Source of the DNA: an uncultured Lachnospiraceae bacterium
GTDB lineage: Bacteria; Bacillota; Clostridia; Lachnospirales; Lachnospiraceae
Length of the DNA: 26,276 nucleotides
Assembly (NCBI GenBank): GCA_910578825.1
Contig: CAJTSB010000035.1
Coordinates: 1 to 26,276, forward strand
Direction: 5' to 3'
A program made the position numbers and the translations under genes. Below the pieces are notes generated by a model. That model was given only the letters and a program-made list of their open reading frames with translations, was not told the origin of the DNA and ran no database searches. Every line of letters begins with the position of its first letter. Position 1 is the stretch's first letter. Below are positions 1 through 9,144 of this stretch, in pieces.

Positions 1-2
1 TC

Positions 3-3000
3 GAGGGCGGCGACGACGTGATCAACGCCATGGTGGCTGCCGTCAACATGGGCGGCAACAACTACATCTACCAGTTTGCGGACTTCCAATACAATGATAT
101 GTCCGAAGGATTGAGGGAGAAGATTCGGGCATACCAGAAAATGATGGAATCCAAGGATACGCAGGAGACATACTATGGGGAAAACGGCATCTACACGAGG
201 CTCTGCCGGGCGTATGACAACCTCGGCTATTTTGAATCCTCCATGATGCCAAACACGGACAAGGTAAAGGAACCCGGCGCCGCAAAGGCACAGTATGACA
301 GGATATTCCAGGAACTGGACTGCCGTAAAAATAAGGATTCAGCAGTTGCCGTGTCCTCCATGGACAGCTACAGCGGGGAATTCCATGCTGGCGTGACAAA
401 CAACATAGAGGCATATGCCAAAGTCTTCCTCGACTCCCGGTTTGACCTGGAAGTCGTCAAAGACACGACGGCTTATTCTTATCTCGAGGATAAAGAAACC
501 AACACGAAAACCGGAACCTGGACAGGAAAAATCAGGATCACCCAGCATACAGATGGGAAGAATGTCTGGCCCACCGACATTTCCTCTGCACAGGAACTTA
601 CCGTCAGGGTAAATGACAATACGCAGGAATTCGCAAAACAAAAAATCCACAAGGCGCTGTCCGAGGGCTCCATGGCGGGCATTGACTTTGACATGGAAGG
701 CATCTGGGGAGATAAAAGCTTTACGGAGGAAGAAAAGACACAGAAAATCAGCAACTATTTCAACAAGTATTCCCTGAACCGCCTGGACTCCTTCGTCAAG
801 GGGTACGACTCTTGTCTCAGCATCCTCTCCACACTCGGACTGACCGCCACATCTGATACCCGGGACACTATCTACTCTATATACTTCAAGCGTAAGTCCA
901 TTGCGGAATCTGTCAGGGCACAGAGACAGAAACAGGTAGAGGGCATACATAAGCAGATTGAGGATATTCTGGCAGAACAGAAGGCATTCATTCATGGCGG
1001 CAGATATCGCGACAGCATGGGTGTGGAAAAGGAATATGAACCCCATGACTTCCAGAAATACCTTGCAAACGACGACCTGTACCGGGAGTTCTGCTCCTAC
1101 CGCCGCGAGGACACCTACACGAACAGCAACTACACCTCGCAAGGGCTGTCCGATTCGGAATGTCTGGAAAAGGCAATGGAATTGGTCGAGGTCGCCACGA
1201 AGGAAGCAAAGAAGGCCTGTGTCCTGCAGAGGATGGTAAGGACTTCCCTGAACAACCTGTTTGCCCTTCCCGAGTTTGAACCGTTATACGAAAGCTTCGC
1301 CATGTACAACTACATCCGTGTGAGGACGAAAGACGAGATCCTCAAGCTGCGCCTCATCGGCGTTGAGTTCATGGGCGAGTCCCCGGAGAAGATCGAGGTC
1401 ACGTTCTCAGAACAGATCGTCTCCGTGGACGGCAGGATAAGCGACCTCCAGAGCGTCATAAAACAGGCACGCGCCATGGCGACCAGCTACCCTTCCACTG
1501 CCCTGCAGGCAAGGCAGGGAGCCGATGCGAAGAATGAGGTTGCGGACATATATGATAATGGGCTGAACGCGTCAAAGGCAATGCTCACAAACAATGACAG
1601 CAATGAGGTCACAATCGAGAAATCCGGAATCATCTGCAAGAGAATGGATGACGAGGGATTCTATGGCGACAAGCAGCTAAGGATTACCGGGAACATCATG
1701 GCGTTCACGGACGATAACTGGGAGAATGTCAGGATGGCGGTTGGGGAGACAGTGTTCAAGGATCCGAAAGACCCTAATGGCGAATACCAACATAGATACG
1801 GCATTGTAGCTGAGAACATCGTGGGAAAATATACGGTCAGTGAGTCCTCCTATATTGGGAACAAAGATGGGAACGTCTTGATTACAAGCGATGGGATCAC
1901 CATTGAAAATGGGCTTATCCAGTCTGCAAATTATAATCAAAACATAGCTGGCAGTATGCTTGATTTAACTGATGGTACTTTTAGTTTTGCTGGCGGAAAA
2001 TTAAAATATGAAAATGGAGAATTGACTGTTATGGGAAACATCTCCACGAATGACTTAAGTGTCCTTAAACACGGAAAAATTGGTGGATGGAATATAAGCG
2101 ATAAAAAATTATCATGTAACAGCGATATCGGCGGTAATTTGGAATTAGACGCAGAAAATGGTTCCATCTATTCTATATCAGGAAATAATAAAGCTACATT
2201 AAAATCTGGGTATATTGAATTTGAAAGCGATAACAAGAAATATGCAACACTTCAAATCGCATCCTGGAAAGATAAACCAGACATATGCGGAGTAGGAATT
2301 AGTTCCGAAGCGGATTCCAAATTTATATCATTTGGCAATAAAAATTCTACAACAGATGATGCATATATTACACCGTTAATATTAAATTATGGATTAAATC
2401 CCAATGGCAATACACAGGATATTTTAATATATGGAAATACTTTAATGAATGGAGATATTAAAATAACGGGATGCATTAATGATAGTCTATATGTATCTAA
2501 AAACTCATCACACAATACTGTTTTATCAAGCAACAATAATAATCTTGTTTTGAACGACCAAGTTATCGTAGCATTTGAATCTTTTAGACCTACAAGAGAT
2601 TGGGCTGGTGAGATGAAATTAGGGATCAGTAATTGCAGATGGTCAGAAATCTGGTGTACCCAGAACAGCCTTAATTCTACCTCGGATAGAAATCTAAAGA
2701 ATTCCATTCGTTACATGGATGGACAGGATAAACTTGGGAACTTCTTGCTGTCATTATCACCATGCACTTACAAGCTCAATGATGGGAAAAGCGGACGGAC
2801 GCATTTCGGATTCATTTCCCAAGACGTAGAACAGGCACTGACCAAAAACAATATGTCTGCCTATGATTTTGCTGGATTCTGCAAGGACATAAAAACAGAA
2901 ACGTATCTTGATGAAGAAGGCCGGGAATGCACAAAAGAAGTTTTATCGGAAAATGGTGAACCTGAATATACTTACTCATTACGTTATGGTGAATTTATCG

Positions 3001-3119
3001 CCCTGAATACTTTTATGATTCAAAAATTATATGCAGAAAACCAAAATCTAAAAAAAGAAAACCAGGATATCAAAGAAAGGCTACTGCATCTGGAGAAAAT
3101 CGTTGAAAAACAAAATTAA
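3..3119 (+). CDS. Phage tail / receptor-binding protein with C-terminal S74 intramolecular chaperone (5' partial)
   Basis: The frame is open from base 3 at the window edge, so the N-terminus lies outside; residues here are counted from the GTG at 18. The first ~600 residues resemble large tail-tip/minor structural proteins of Bacillota prophages, with helical and coiled-coil stretches around residues 290-340 and 460-520. Residues ~640-880 look like a beta-rich fibre with many Asn and Gly repeats. The end is a Peptidase_S74 chaperone: Ser889-Asp890 followed by Lys894 matches the S-D-x-x-x-K self-cleavage signature. The last ~25 residues form a charged coiled coil, as is usual in this domain. 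In this family the chaperone trimerises the fibre and then cuts itself off at the Ser, here releasing 145 residues. Base composition drops sharply to AT-rich at about 1925. Function is inferred from domain signatures; the host receptor is unknown. Confidence 0.85.
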   Translation, partial: EGGDDVINAMVAAVNMGGNNYIYQFADFQYNDMSEGLREKIRAYQKMMESKDTQETYYGENGIYTRLCRAYDNLGYFESSMMPNTDKVKEPGAAKAQYDRIFQELDCRKNKDSAVAVSSMDSYSGEFHAGVTNNIEAYAKVFLDSRFDLEVVKDTTAYSYLEDKETNTKTGTWTGKIRITQHTDGKNVWPTDISSAQELTVRVNDNTQEFAKQKIHKALSEGSMAGIDFDMEGIWGDKSFTEEEKTQKISNYFNKYSLNRLDSFVKGYDSCLSILSTLGLTATSDTRDTIYSIYFKRKSIAESVRAQRQKQVEGIHKQIEDILAEQKAFIHGGRYRDSMGVEKEYEPHDFQKYLANDDLYREFCSYRREDTYTNSNYTSQGLSDSECLEKAMELVEVATKEAKKACVLQRMVRTSLNNLFALPEFEPLYESFAMYNYIRVRTKDEILKLRLIGVEFMGESPEKIEVTFSEQIVSVDGRISDLQSVIKQARAMATSYPSTALQARQGADAKNEVADIYDNGLNASKAMLTNNDSNEVTIEKSGIICKRMDDEGFYGDKQLRITGNIMAFTDDNWENVRMAVGETVFKDPKDPNGEYQHRYGIVAENIVGKYTVSESSYIGNKDGNVLITSDGITIENGLIQSANYNQNIAGSMLDLTDGTFSFAGGKLKYENGELTVMGNISTNDLSVLKHGKIGGWNISDKKLSCNSDIGGNLELDAENGSIYSISGNNKATLKSGYIEFESDNKKYATLQIASWKDKPDICGVGISSEADSKFISFGNKNSTTDDAYITPLILNYGLNPNGNTQDILIYGNTLMNGDIKITGCINDSLYVSKNSSHNTVLSSNNNNLVLNDQVIVAFESFRPTRDWAGEMKLGISNCRWSEIWCTQNSLNSTSDRNLKNSIRYMDGQDKLGNFLLSLSPCTYKLNDGKSGRTHFGFISQDVEQALTKNNMSAYDFAGFCKDIKTETYLDEEGRECTKEVLSENGEPEYTYSLRYGEFIALNTFMIQKLYAENQNLKKENQDIKERLLHLEKIVEKQN

Positions 3120-3122
3120 TTT

Positions 3123-3159
3123 TAATAGGGACATGGCGAACTCTGCTATATCCCTATTA
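3123..3159. terminator. Putative bidirectional terminator between the tail gene and the LRR gene
   Basis: Perfect 9-bp inverted repeat TAATAGGGA (3123-3131) / TCCCTATTA (3151-3159) with a 19-base loop. It lies between the stop codons of two convergent genes. The T-run after the stem is weak on both strands, so its efficiency is doubtful. Confidence 0.5.
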
Positions 3160-3164
3160 GGTAT

Positions 3165-4676
3165 CTATTTTACAATTTTCACCGTGCTCTTAAGCCCCTT
3201 TTTCGCAAACAGTTTCTTATAATACTTCAGCTTGCTCTTGGGCACTTTAATTTTTGCTTTGGGATTTATACCCTTGAATGCATTCTTCCCAACAGTCTTA
3301 ATCTGTGTGGATTTGACAGTAACCGTTTTCAAATTTTTGCATCCATGGAATGCATTTGCATTGATTTTCGTAACGTTTTTGCCTATTGTAACTTTCTTAA
3401 GTATCCTGTTGCCCTTAAAGGCATTTTTTGATATGGATATCACCTTATAAGTAACGCCATTGACAGCAATCGTATCTGGAACAGTTACGCTGCTTTTTGC
3501 CTTATCCACCTTGGACAATTCGACTGTTCCATTTTTTACTGCTGCCTTCGTTACTTTGTAATCATTATCCGATGAAGATTCCCTAACTGTCTTTCCTTTT
3601 TGCGGCAAAGCAAGTTTTGGAATCTTTTCTACATTTACTATTCTACATACTGTACAGATAGATATTTTTTCTCCTATATGTCTAACAGTTGCATTTCGAA
3701 ATTTGCTAACCTCCCATATATGCTGCCCATTTGGCCTAATCTCCTGAGGTTTTATGACATATGACCCACATACAGTGCAACGAGTTCCTGCTGTTTTTCC
3801 ATACTGCCTGCAATTGGGGGCCACAGCAGGAACATCCACGATATTGGGATGGCTTATGCAACTGAATTTTATCTTATAATCTGTATCACAATATTTCTTT
3901 ACATAGGAATCTGGATTCCCATATATGGGAATACGATCATCATAACTCAAGCTAAATGCACACTCGTCTATTTGTGTGACACTATCTGGAATTATCAGCT
4001 TTCCTATGGTCTTGCATCTACAAAAAGCATGACTCCCGATACTGATTAAGCCCTCTGGTATAATAATGTTGTTTAATTGATAACACTCATAAAATGCATA
4101 CTGACCAATACTTGTCACGTTATCTGGAATTTCTACACTTTTCAAGCTGCCACAGCATTCAAACATACTCCTCTCTATACTTATCACTTTGTCTGGAATT
4201 TTCACACTTGTTAAACTGCTACATTCATAAAATACACCTTCCCCGATACTAGTTAAGCTTTCGGGCAATGTAATATTTGACAAATTGACACACTTAGCAA
4301 ATACACCATCCCCAATCGTTTTAATTGTATCTGGCAAAGAAACCGATTCTATAGTTGACGGTCCTCTGACAATCCAACTTACATCTGAGTATATTTCGGA
4401 AACACCATCCGAAATAATACAATGTTTTATTTTGTTCGTGCAAAAAAAACTACCTGAGATTCTTGTTACAGGTTCTCCATCAATTTCAGAAGGGATGACA
4501 ACGGTTTCATTTTCACCACTATAACCAACAATAGTGATTCCATCAACTCCAGTGTATGTGTCGTATTTAATTCCATCATCTGTTACATTACTCGAATATG
4601 CCTGAACACTGCCGCCACTGCCACAAACCACAAACATTATCAGACACAGCCCAAACAGCCACTTTATTCTTTTCAT
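3165..4676 (-). CDS. Secreted BspA-type leucine-rich-repeat surface protein
   Basis: 503 residues. A signal peptide (Lys-Arg start, hydrophobic core, likely cleavage after ...GSVQA near residue 27) sends it out of the cell. Residues ~70-260 are tandem ~23-residue LRR_5/BspA repeats of the form 'IxIPDxVTSIGxxAFxxCxxL'. Residues ~280-355 hold two CxxC motifs (TRCTVCG and SICTVC), as in small Cys-rich modules of clostridial surface proteins. Residues ~375-500 are a second repeat block ending in a very basic, Lys-rich tail. No LPXTG motif or transmembrane anchor is seen, so attachment may be through the basic tail. The start has a strong Shine-Dalgarno (AGGGGGAATTAAG). The gene runs against the surrounding phage genes and has its own promoter, as lysogenic-conversion cargo does. 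Such proteins often bind host proteins or other bacteria; the ligand here is unknown. Confidence 0.85.
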   Translation of the reverse strand: MKRIKWLFGLCLIMFVVCGSGGSVQAYSSNVTDDGIKYDTYTGVDGITIVGYSGENETVVIPSEIDGEPVTRISGSFFCTNKIKHCIISDGVSEIYSDVSWIVRGPSTIESVSLPDTIKTIGDGVFAKCVNLSNITLPESLTSIGEGVFYECSSLTSVKIPDKVISIERSMFECCGSLKSVEIPDNVTSIGQYAFYECYQLNNIIIPEGLISIGSHAFCRCKTIGKLIIPDSVTQIDECAFSLSYDDRIPIYGNPDSYVKKYCDTDYKIKFSCISHPNIVDVPAVAPNCRQYGKTAGTRCTVCGSYVIKPQEIRPNGQHIWEVSKFRNATVRHIGEKISICTVCRIVNVEKIPKLALPQKGKTVRESSSDNDYKVTKAAVKNGTVELSKVDKAKSSVTVPDTIAVNGVTYKVISISKNAFKGNRILKKVTIGKNVTKINANAFHGCKNLKTVTVKSTQIKTVGKNAFKGINPKAKIKVPKSKLKYYKKLFAKKGLKSTVKIVK

Positions 4677-4732
4677 CTTAATTCCCCCTATTCATGAATT
4701 TGTGAAATATATTTGTATTATCTCTTGTTATA

Positions 4733-4761
4733 AGTATATTCCCAAAATCCAGGTATGTAAA
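4733..4761 (-). promoter_or_regulatory. Sigma-A-type promoter of the LRR gene
   Basis: On the minus strand, TTTACA (4756-4761), a 17-base spacer, and TATACT (4733-4738). Both boxes match consensus at five of six positions. Predicted transcription start is near 4726, giving a ~50-base 5' UTR that includes the GGGGG Shine-Dalgarno. Confidence 0.65.
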
Positions 4762-4898
4762 GGAAAATTTTAGTACATTGTTTTCTCAAATATTATTATT
4801 TTAATATTATATTATACAATCATACTTACATAAATATATTAAATAATGTAATTACTCTTTTATTCCATAGAACAATACACACAAAGGAGGAAACCAAC

Positions 4899-5102
4899 AT
4901 GGACAAACCCATCACTATTCAAATCGAGGAAACCAGGCAGACAATTATTGATACCATCAACACTTCCAAACTGCACCCATTCATCTTAGATACCATCCTG
5001 AAGGACATCTACAACGAAATGCACCTGCTCTATCTAAGCCACGCCGAACAGGACAAAAAAGAATATGCAAAGTCACAGAAAAATGAAGAATCTTCCAGTT
5101 AA
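4899..5102 (+). CDS. Small phage protein of unknown function
   Basis: 67 residues, charged and predicted mostly helical, with an acidic, Ser-rich end (NEESSS). The start is supported by a near-perfect Shine-Dalgarno (AAAGGAGGAAACC before ATG). No signal peptide or membrane segment is visible. It sits on the phage strand between the LRR cargo gene and the insertion sequence; without the insertion it would lie directly before the BppU-type gene. Position suggests a tail-module accessory or chaperone, but I do not recognise the family and assign no function. Confidence 0.6.
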   Translation: MDKPITIQIEETRQTIIDTINTSKLHPFILDTILKDIYNEMHLLYLSHAEQDKKEYAKSQKNEESSS

Positions 5103-5125
5103 CCCTGGAAATTTTTATATTTTGA

Positions 5126-5144
5126 AATAATCTCTCGGAATCTT
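5126..5144 (+). repeat. Left terminal inverted repeat of the insertion sequence
   Basis: AATAATCTCTCGGAATCTT, the exact reverse complement of 6910-6928. Confidence 0.85.
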
Positions 5145-5287
5145 GAGTGATTATAGCCAGTTATCACTGGCAGAGAACATTGAAAAGTTAATATTATCCA
5201 AAAAGATGAAAATGGACATGAAAAATAGACATAACTGTCGCTATGCTTTGAAAAATGATTTATAATGGTTAAAGGGTTCTGCCACTT

Positions 5288-6764
5288 CTAAATCAACTTT
5301 CGCAGGGTGAATTCAAAGGGCAAATCCCAGGCATCCAAATGCTGTAGCATGAGGATGTGATAGAGGCGGCAGTACCACATCTTAGTAGAGCGGTGCCTGC
5401 CGTCTTCTAATTTAAAGTCTATTTTCTCACGTTTATTGGAACGTTCTACGGACGTTCTGGCATTGTATTCCAGTTTCCATTTTTCACTGTTGCGGGGTGG
5501 AAAATTAATCAGCCTCGGATTGTCTTTCATGGCAAGATGAACCGTTCTGCCGTATTTGGAATCAGAACAGGGTGTCTGACAGGAACAGCCATATTTACGG
5601 CTTGCATAGCGGACAACGGAATTTTAAGCGAGCTTTGGAAGGCTCAGAACCGTCATGGTTCATTTTCCGCCCGGCTTTGCAAACAGGAATTCCATCTTTG
5701 CCAATAGTAAAGTCATCTTTGTATGTTTCTTTGATGCCCCGCTTTTCATTTAAGTCAATGAAGGGCTTTATATGATTCCTGCGGCAGTAGGTATAATAAG
5801 CCATTGCATCATGGGCGGAATCCAAAAGCCATTTGCTGACATGATAATGAGGCAGGAAGCTTTTCATTCTGAACCAGGCTTCCAGAAATCCGTAGGAATC
5901 ATGTTTGGAGGCAGGATTCAGAAGAGGAAAGATGGGCAGGTCACTTTCCGAGTTGGCAGCGACCATCATATAAAGGTCGTAGCCATGATAAAAGCAGTCT
6001 CTGGAAGAATCCCATCCGATATCACAGTCCGGCTGGGAAAAATAGCGGTCACATTCGCAGCCCGTAATGCTATTATCAGCGCAGTTACAGACACGGTGCC
6101 TGCGTTCCCGTGCGGAAGTGACAAGGGGTGTGCCATCACCGGCGATGGAAAGATTAGAAGTATCAATCAACCCCCTTTCCACAGACTGACTTAGGAATTC
6201 CTTATTGTAGATTTTAAAAAGGGAACAGTATGGTTGGTCATCGATGGAAAAAGCCTGGGATTCCAGCTGTTTTAATAATTGTTCAACGGAAATCTTTTCG
6301 ATTGGTTCTGCTTTGGAGCCTTTCTGGTTTGGCTTTTTCACTTTTTTCTTTTTGGCAGGATGCATATTAGGGGAAAGATTGTCAGAATTGAAATCCCAAA
6401 GCCTGTTAAAAAAGTCATAGAAAGTGCCAACACCGGGAGTATTACCAAACGCAAAGCCGCTAAGGATGGCATAAAGAGGATTGAGCTTTAATTTTGCAGC
6501 CCAGTCGGTGATGGAATCCACCTTAAAATCGATAGACAGCAGATAGGAACGATGCATACAGGAAGGAGTTCTGGGTTTAGGACCAAAGACGGAATATTTG
6601 TTGCGAAGCAGTTCATCTGTATAAGTCAGGTCAAGAGTCCAGAAGCGTTCAATAATATCCCAGGTGGAAGTGGGAATAGAGGAAGGATCAGGATAATATT
6701 TACGGAGATTTTTAATAACAAAGTTTTGATAAGCGGCGTGACCGCCAGAATTAACAGGTAACAT
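5288..6764 (-). pseudogene. DDE transposase, frameshifted
   Basis: Two minus-strand reading frames together encode ~491 residues. The first part (6764 to the TAA at 5595-5597) carries an Asp in SIAGDGTPLV and another in WLLDSAHDAMAYY. The second part (to 5288) carries the Glu in RTSVERSNKR. Together these fit a DDE catalytic triad split by the frame change. Reading ...CPLCK then shifts frame into ...KYGCSCQTPCSDSKYGRTVH at about 5597-5601; one extra C in that run explains the break. The start at 6764 is chosen over an ATG at 6839 because GGAGG lies 7 bases before it. Without the second part the enzyme lacks its third catalytic residue, so it is probably inactive unless a frameshift is programmed. 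Confidence 0.75.
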
Positions 6765-6909
6765 AAAATCGCCTCCAATCGAAAAATATGTCTTATAAAT
6801 AAGGGCGCGAAGCGCCGCATTTTTCGATGGATTTGTCAAGTGTTTTTGGCAAAAAAGTGGGGGAATTTTAATAAAAAAGGAATCTGAAAGCCTGATACTT
6901 ACTGGCTTA

Positions 6910-6928
6910 AAGATTCCGAGAGATTATT
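6910..6928 (-). repeat. Right terminal inverted repeat of the insertion sequence
   Basis: AAGATTCCGAGAGATTATT, the exact reverse complement of 5126-5144. It ends 23 bases before the TTG start of the downstream phage gene. Confidence 0.85.
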
Positions 6929-6951
6929 GAATAAAATAGGAGGTAAATATC

Positions 6952-8496
6952 TTGAACAACATATTAACACAATTACAAATTGACCTATACTCTTCCACTT
7001 CTTATGAGGTAATCAAGGCACAGCAGGGGGACAAGAACTCCCGTGTCATTGAATTTATTCTCTACAGCCAGGGAGAGCCTTATGAATTCTCTGACAACAT
7101 ATTCTTCCGCTTTGTCGGACACAGGGGCGATGGTTCCTCCTTCTCAAAGACCGAGGAGGAATGCATCACCAGAAATGGCAACCATGTAAGCGTGACGCTG
7201 CCGGAAGACGTTTTATATTATGACGGCATTATTGAGGCAAAGCTTGTCATGTACGAGCTGGGCGAGCCTACAATCAAATCTGCGAAATCCAATCTGACCG
7301 ACAAACTTCCGGAGAAACCAGAAAGAACGGTTTTATCAACTATTCCCTTTAAGATATCATGCATCAAAAACCCCTGCAATGAGAACGACCTGAGTGAGGG
7401 GGAAGTATCGATTGTCACGGACTTGATCTTTCAGATGGAGGAATTCTCTAAAAATGCGCAGGATGTCATCGACGATGCACAAAATTATGCAACGCTTGCA
7501 CAGAGCTATGCTGTCGGCGGTACTGGCAAAAGGGAAAATGAAGATATAGATAACGCACAGCATTACAGTGAAAAGGCACAGAACTATTATGAACAGGCAA
7601 AGAAAATATCCGATTCCTTCTCTGGCGCTTTACGCCCTATGGGAACCGTAACTTTTGCAAATCTTCCCCTGCTTACAAACGCGGTCGCAGGGGATATGTA
7701 TAATGTGTCCGACCAGTTTATAACAAATGAGAACTTCATGGAAGGATCTGGGCTTACGATTCCTGCCGGCTCAAATGTTTACAAAACCTCTGACAGAGAG
7801 ACATCAGATGGAGGTATTGTATACGGAAAATGGGATGTGCTTGCAGGAAGTCCCGTAACTGGAGTGAAAGGAAATGCAGAGACAATTTTTCAGAGTGGGA
7901 ATATCAACCTCACGCCTGCAAAAATCGGCGCACCACCTACATCCCATGCGAGCACGGCAACCACATATGGAGCCAGTTCAACTACAAGTTACGGTCACGC
8001 GATGGCTTCCTCCACAACGCCAAAAGCCAACGGAACGGCTGCTGTCGGATCAGAAACCGCAAAATTCGCCCGAGGCGATCATGTGCACCCATTGCAAACA
8101 TCTGTAACAGGCTCCTCTGGTTCATGCACAGGAAACGCTGCGACGGCGACCAGAGCTATGCGGGATGGTAACGGTAATAACATTGTCGATACGTATGTAA
8201 CAAAAACTGGGAACGCGTGGAAAAAGATCAAGACAATTGCTTATGATAGTAGCACGACAGTCAGCAGAAACCTCTACAAAGAAATTAATATTGTAGCTTA
8301 TGTGGAAGGTAGTAATTCTGCTACTGTACATGGAATATATGATTTCCCGTTGAGCTTGCTTGATAACATTGCGGGTGAGACTCTAGCATTTGGAGATACG
8401 TCAAGGGACGCATATTTTTATGTTAGATTAATCGGGAACAGTGCCATTGTGGAAAATTATTATGCCGGAATGACAATGGTGGTCTTTGCAAAGTAG
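6952..8496 (+). CDS. BppU-type phage baseplate upper / tail-fibre protein
   Basis: 514 residues from a TTG start with a strong Shine-Dalgarno (AGGAGGTAAATATC). Residues ~1-140 match the BppU N-terminal Ig-like fold, which docks receptor-binding proteins to the baseplate (ends of strands such as IEFILYSQGEPYEF and GIIEAKLVMYE). Residues ~150-225 form a helical/coiled-coil stalk rich in Ala, Gln and Tyr. Residues ~325-400 show the low-complexity fibre pattern of Ala, Thr, Ser and Gly with KFARGDHVHPLQ, a motif seen in many phage fibre proteins. The C-terminal ~100 residues are probably a small beta-rich tip. It acts in host recognition together with the upstream S74 fibre. The gene lies just right of the insertion sequence, which spared its ribosome binding site. 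Confidence 0.8.
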   Translation: MNNILTQLQIDLYSSTSYEVIKAQQGDKNSRVIEFILYSQGEPYEFSDNIFFRFVGHRGDGSSFSKTEEECITRNGNHVSVTLPEDVLYYDGIIEAKLVMYELGEPTIKSAKSNLTDKLPEKPERTVLSTIPFKISCIKNPCNENDLSEGEVSIVTDLIFQMEEFSKNAQDVIDDAQNYATLAQSYAVGGTGKRENEDIDNAQHYSEKAQNYYEQAKKISDSFSGALRPMGTVTFANLPLLTNAVAGDMYNVSDQFITNENFMEGSGLTIPAGSNVYKTSDRETSDGGIVYGKWDVLAGSPVTGVKGNAETIFQSGNINLTPAKIGAPPTSHASTATTYGASSTTSYGHAMASSTTPKANGTAAVGSETAKFARGDHVHPLQTSVTGSSGSCTGNAATATRAMRDGNGNNIVDTYVTKTGNAWKKIKTIAYDSSTTVSRNLYKEINIVAYVEGSNSATVHGIYDFPLSLLDNIAGETLAFGDTSRDAYFYVRLIGNSAIVENYYAGMTMVVFAK

Positions 8497-8619
8497 AAAT
8501 ATGCAGAGCAAATGACAAAAATCTTTTATGGTGAAGGAATTGACAGGGGCAATATGAGCAACATAAGGAACAGACCCATGAGTCACAAGACAAAATAAAA
8601 AAAACAAGGAGGAAAAACC

Positions 8620-9102
8620 ATGGAAACAAACCAAATCAAAACAATTATCATAACTATCGGCAGCACATTGTCGTCCCTGCTTGGAACACTGTACATACCT
8701 GTGCTGCTTATGGTGTCCTGTAACATCATCGACTACACAACCGGACTGATGGCAACGCCCAACCGCAAATGTGGCATCAGCTCATATAAAAGCATGAAAG
8801 GCATCTTCAAAAAAATCTCCATGTGGCTTTTGGTAATCGTAGGTGCAATCATTGACCGGTTATTAAAATATACAACCGCAACATTGGGAATTACCCTGCC
8901 GTTTACTTTCTTATGCGCCTGCATTGTCGCCGTCTGGATTACATGCAATGAACTCATCAGTATCCTGGAAAATATGGTTGACATTGGCATCAATCTGCCA
9001 ACATTTCTGCTGCCTCTGGTAAAACATATCCGTAATCAGGTGGACGAGACAGCAGAAACATTGACAGAAAATTTTGACAGGGACAACCAGCGCTCACCAT
9101 AA
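8620..9102 (+). CDS. Phage holin, Cph1/toxin-secretion holin family
   Basis: 160 residues. Hydrophobic segments lie at about residues 20-45, 65-85 and 90-115, and the tail is polar and acidic (DETAETLTENFDRDNQRSP). The motif DYTTGLMA followed by SYKSMKGIFKKI is typical of the phage_holin_4 (Cph1/TcdE-like) family. Holins form pores in the cell membrane that end the phage cycle and release the endolysin. Start ATG has a clear AAGGAGG. It is the last + strand phage gene. The usual neighbour, an N-acetylmuramoyl-L-alanine amidase, is not found downstream. Confidence 0.88.
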   Translation: METNQIKTIIITIGSTLSSLLGTLYIPVLLMVSCNIIDYTTGLMATPNRKCGISSYKSMKGIFKKISMWLLVIVGAIIDRLLKYTTATLGITLPFTFLCACIVAVWITCNELISILENMVDIGINLPTFLLPLVKHIRNQVDETAETLTENFDRDNQRSP

Positions 9103-9144
9103 CCTACAACTGTAAATTACGCGTTGCCTGTGAAATCGAACAGC

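Larger units (their letters stand above)
5126..6928 (-). mobile_element. Insertion sequence with DDE transposase
   Basis: A 1,803-bp element bounded by 19-bp perfect terminal inverted repeats. It carries one long minus-strand transposase gene, now frameshifted. Sub-terminal AGCCAGT motifs also occur at both ends in inverted orientation. The element sits in the gap between the 67-residue phage gene and the BppU-type gene and leaves the latter's ribosome binding site intact. Flanking bases share only GA on each side, so no convincing target duplication is visible. The transposase resembles long DDE enzymes of the IS1182/IS4-like group, but the exact family is not resolved. Confidence 0.85.
1..9102 (+). 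mobile_element. Prophage (or phage remnant), tail/lysis end, left side cut by window
   Basis: A run of + strand phage late genes: tail/receptor-binding protein with an S74 chaperone, a small phage protein, a BppU-type baseplate protein and a holin. Tail, fibre, then holin is the usual late order in Bacillota siphophages. The right edge is placed between the holin stop (9102) and the end of the convergent ABC-F gene (9145), because everything to the right is chromosomal in character. No integrase, head or packaging gene and no attachment site is visible, so it is unclear whether the prophage is intact. A leucine-rich-repeat gene (3165-4676, opposite strand) and an insertion sequence (5126-6928) lie inside it. 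Confidence 0.8.

Noticed and set aside
339..1142. 267-residue minus-strand ORF opposite the tail gene
   Set aside because: It is antisense to a well-supported phage gene, has an unlikely composition (many Cys, Val, Gly), and no ribosome binding site was noted.
5772..6194. 140-residue + strand ORF inside the insertion sequence
   Set aside because: Antisense shadow of the transposase; the transposase frame carries the catalytic motifs.
8512..8598. 28-codon + strand ORF between the BppU-type gene and the holin gene
   Set aside because: No ribosome binding site and no recognisable phage small protein; likely chance.
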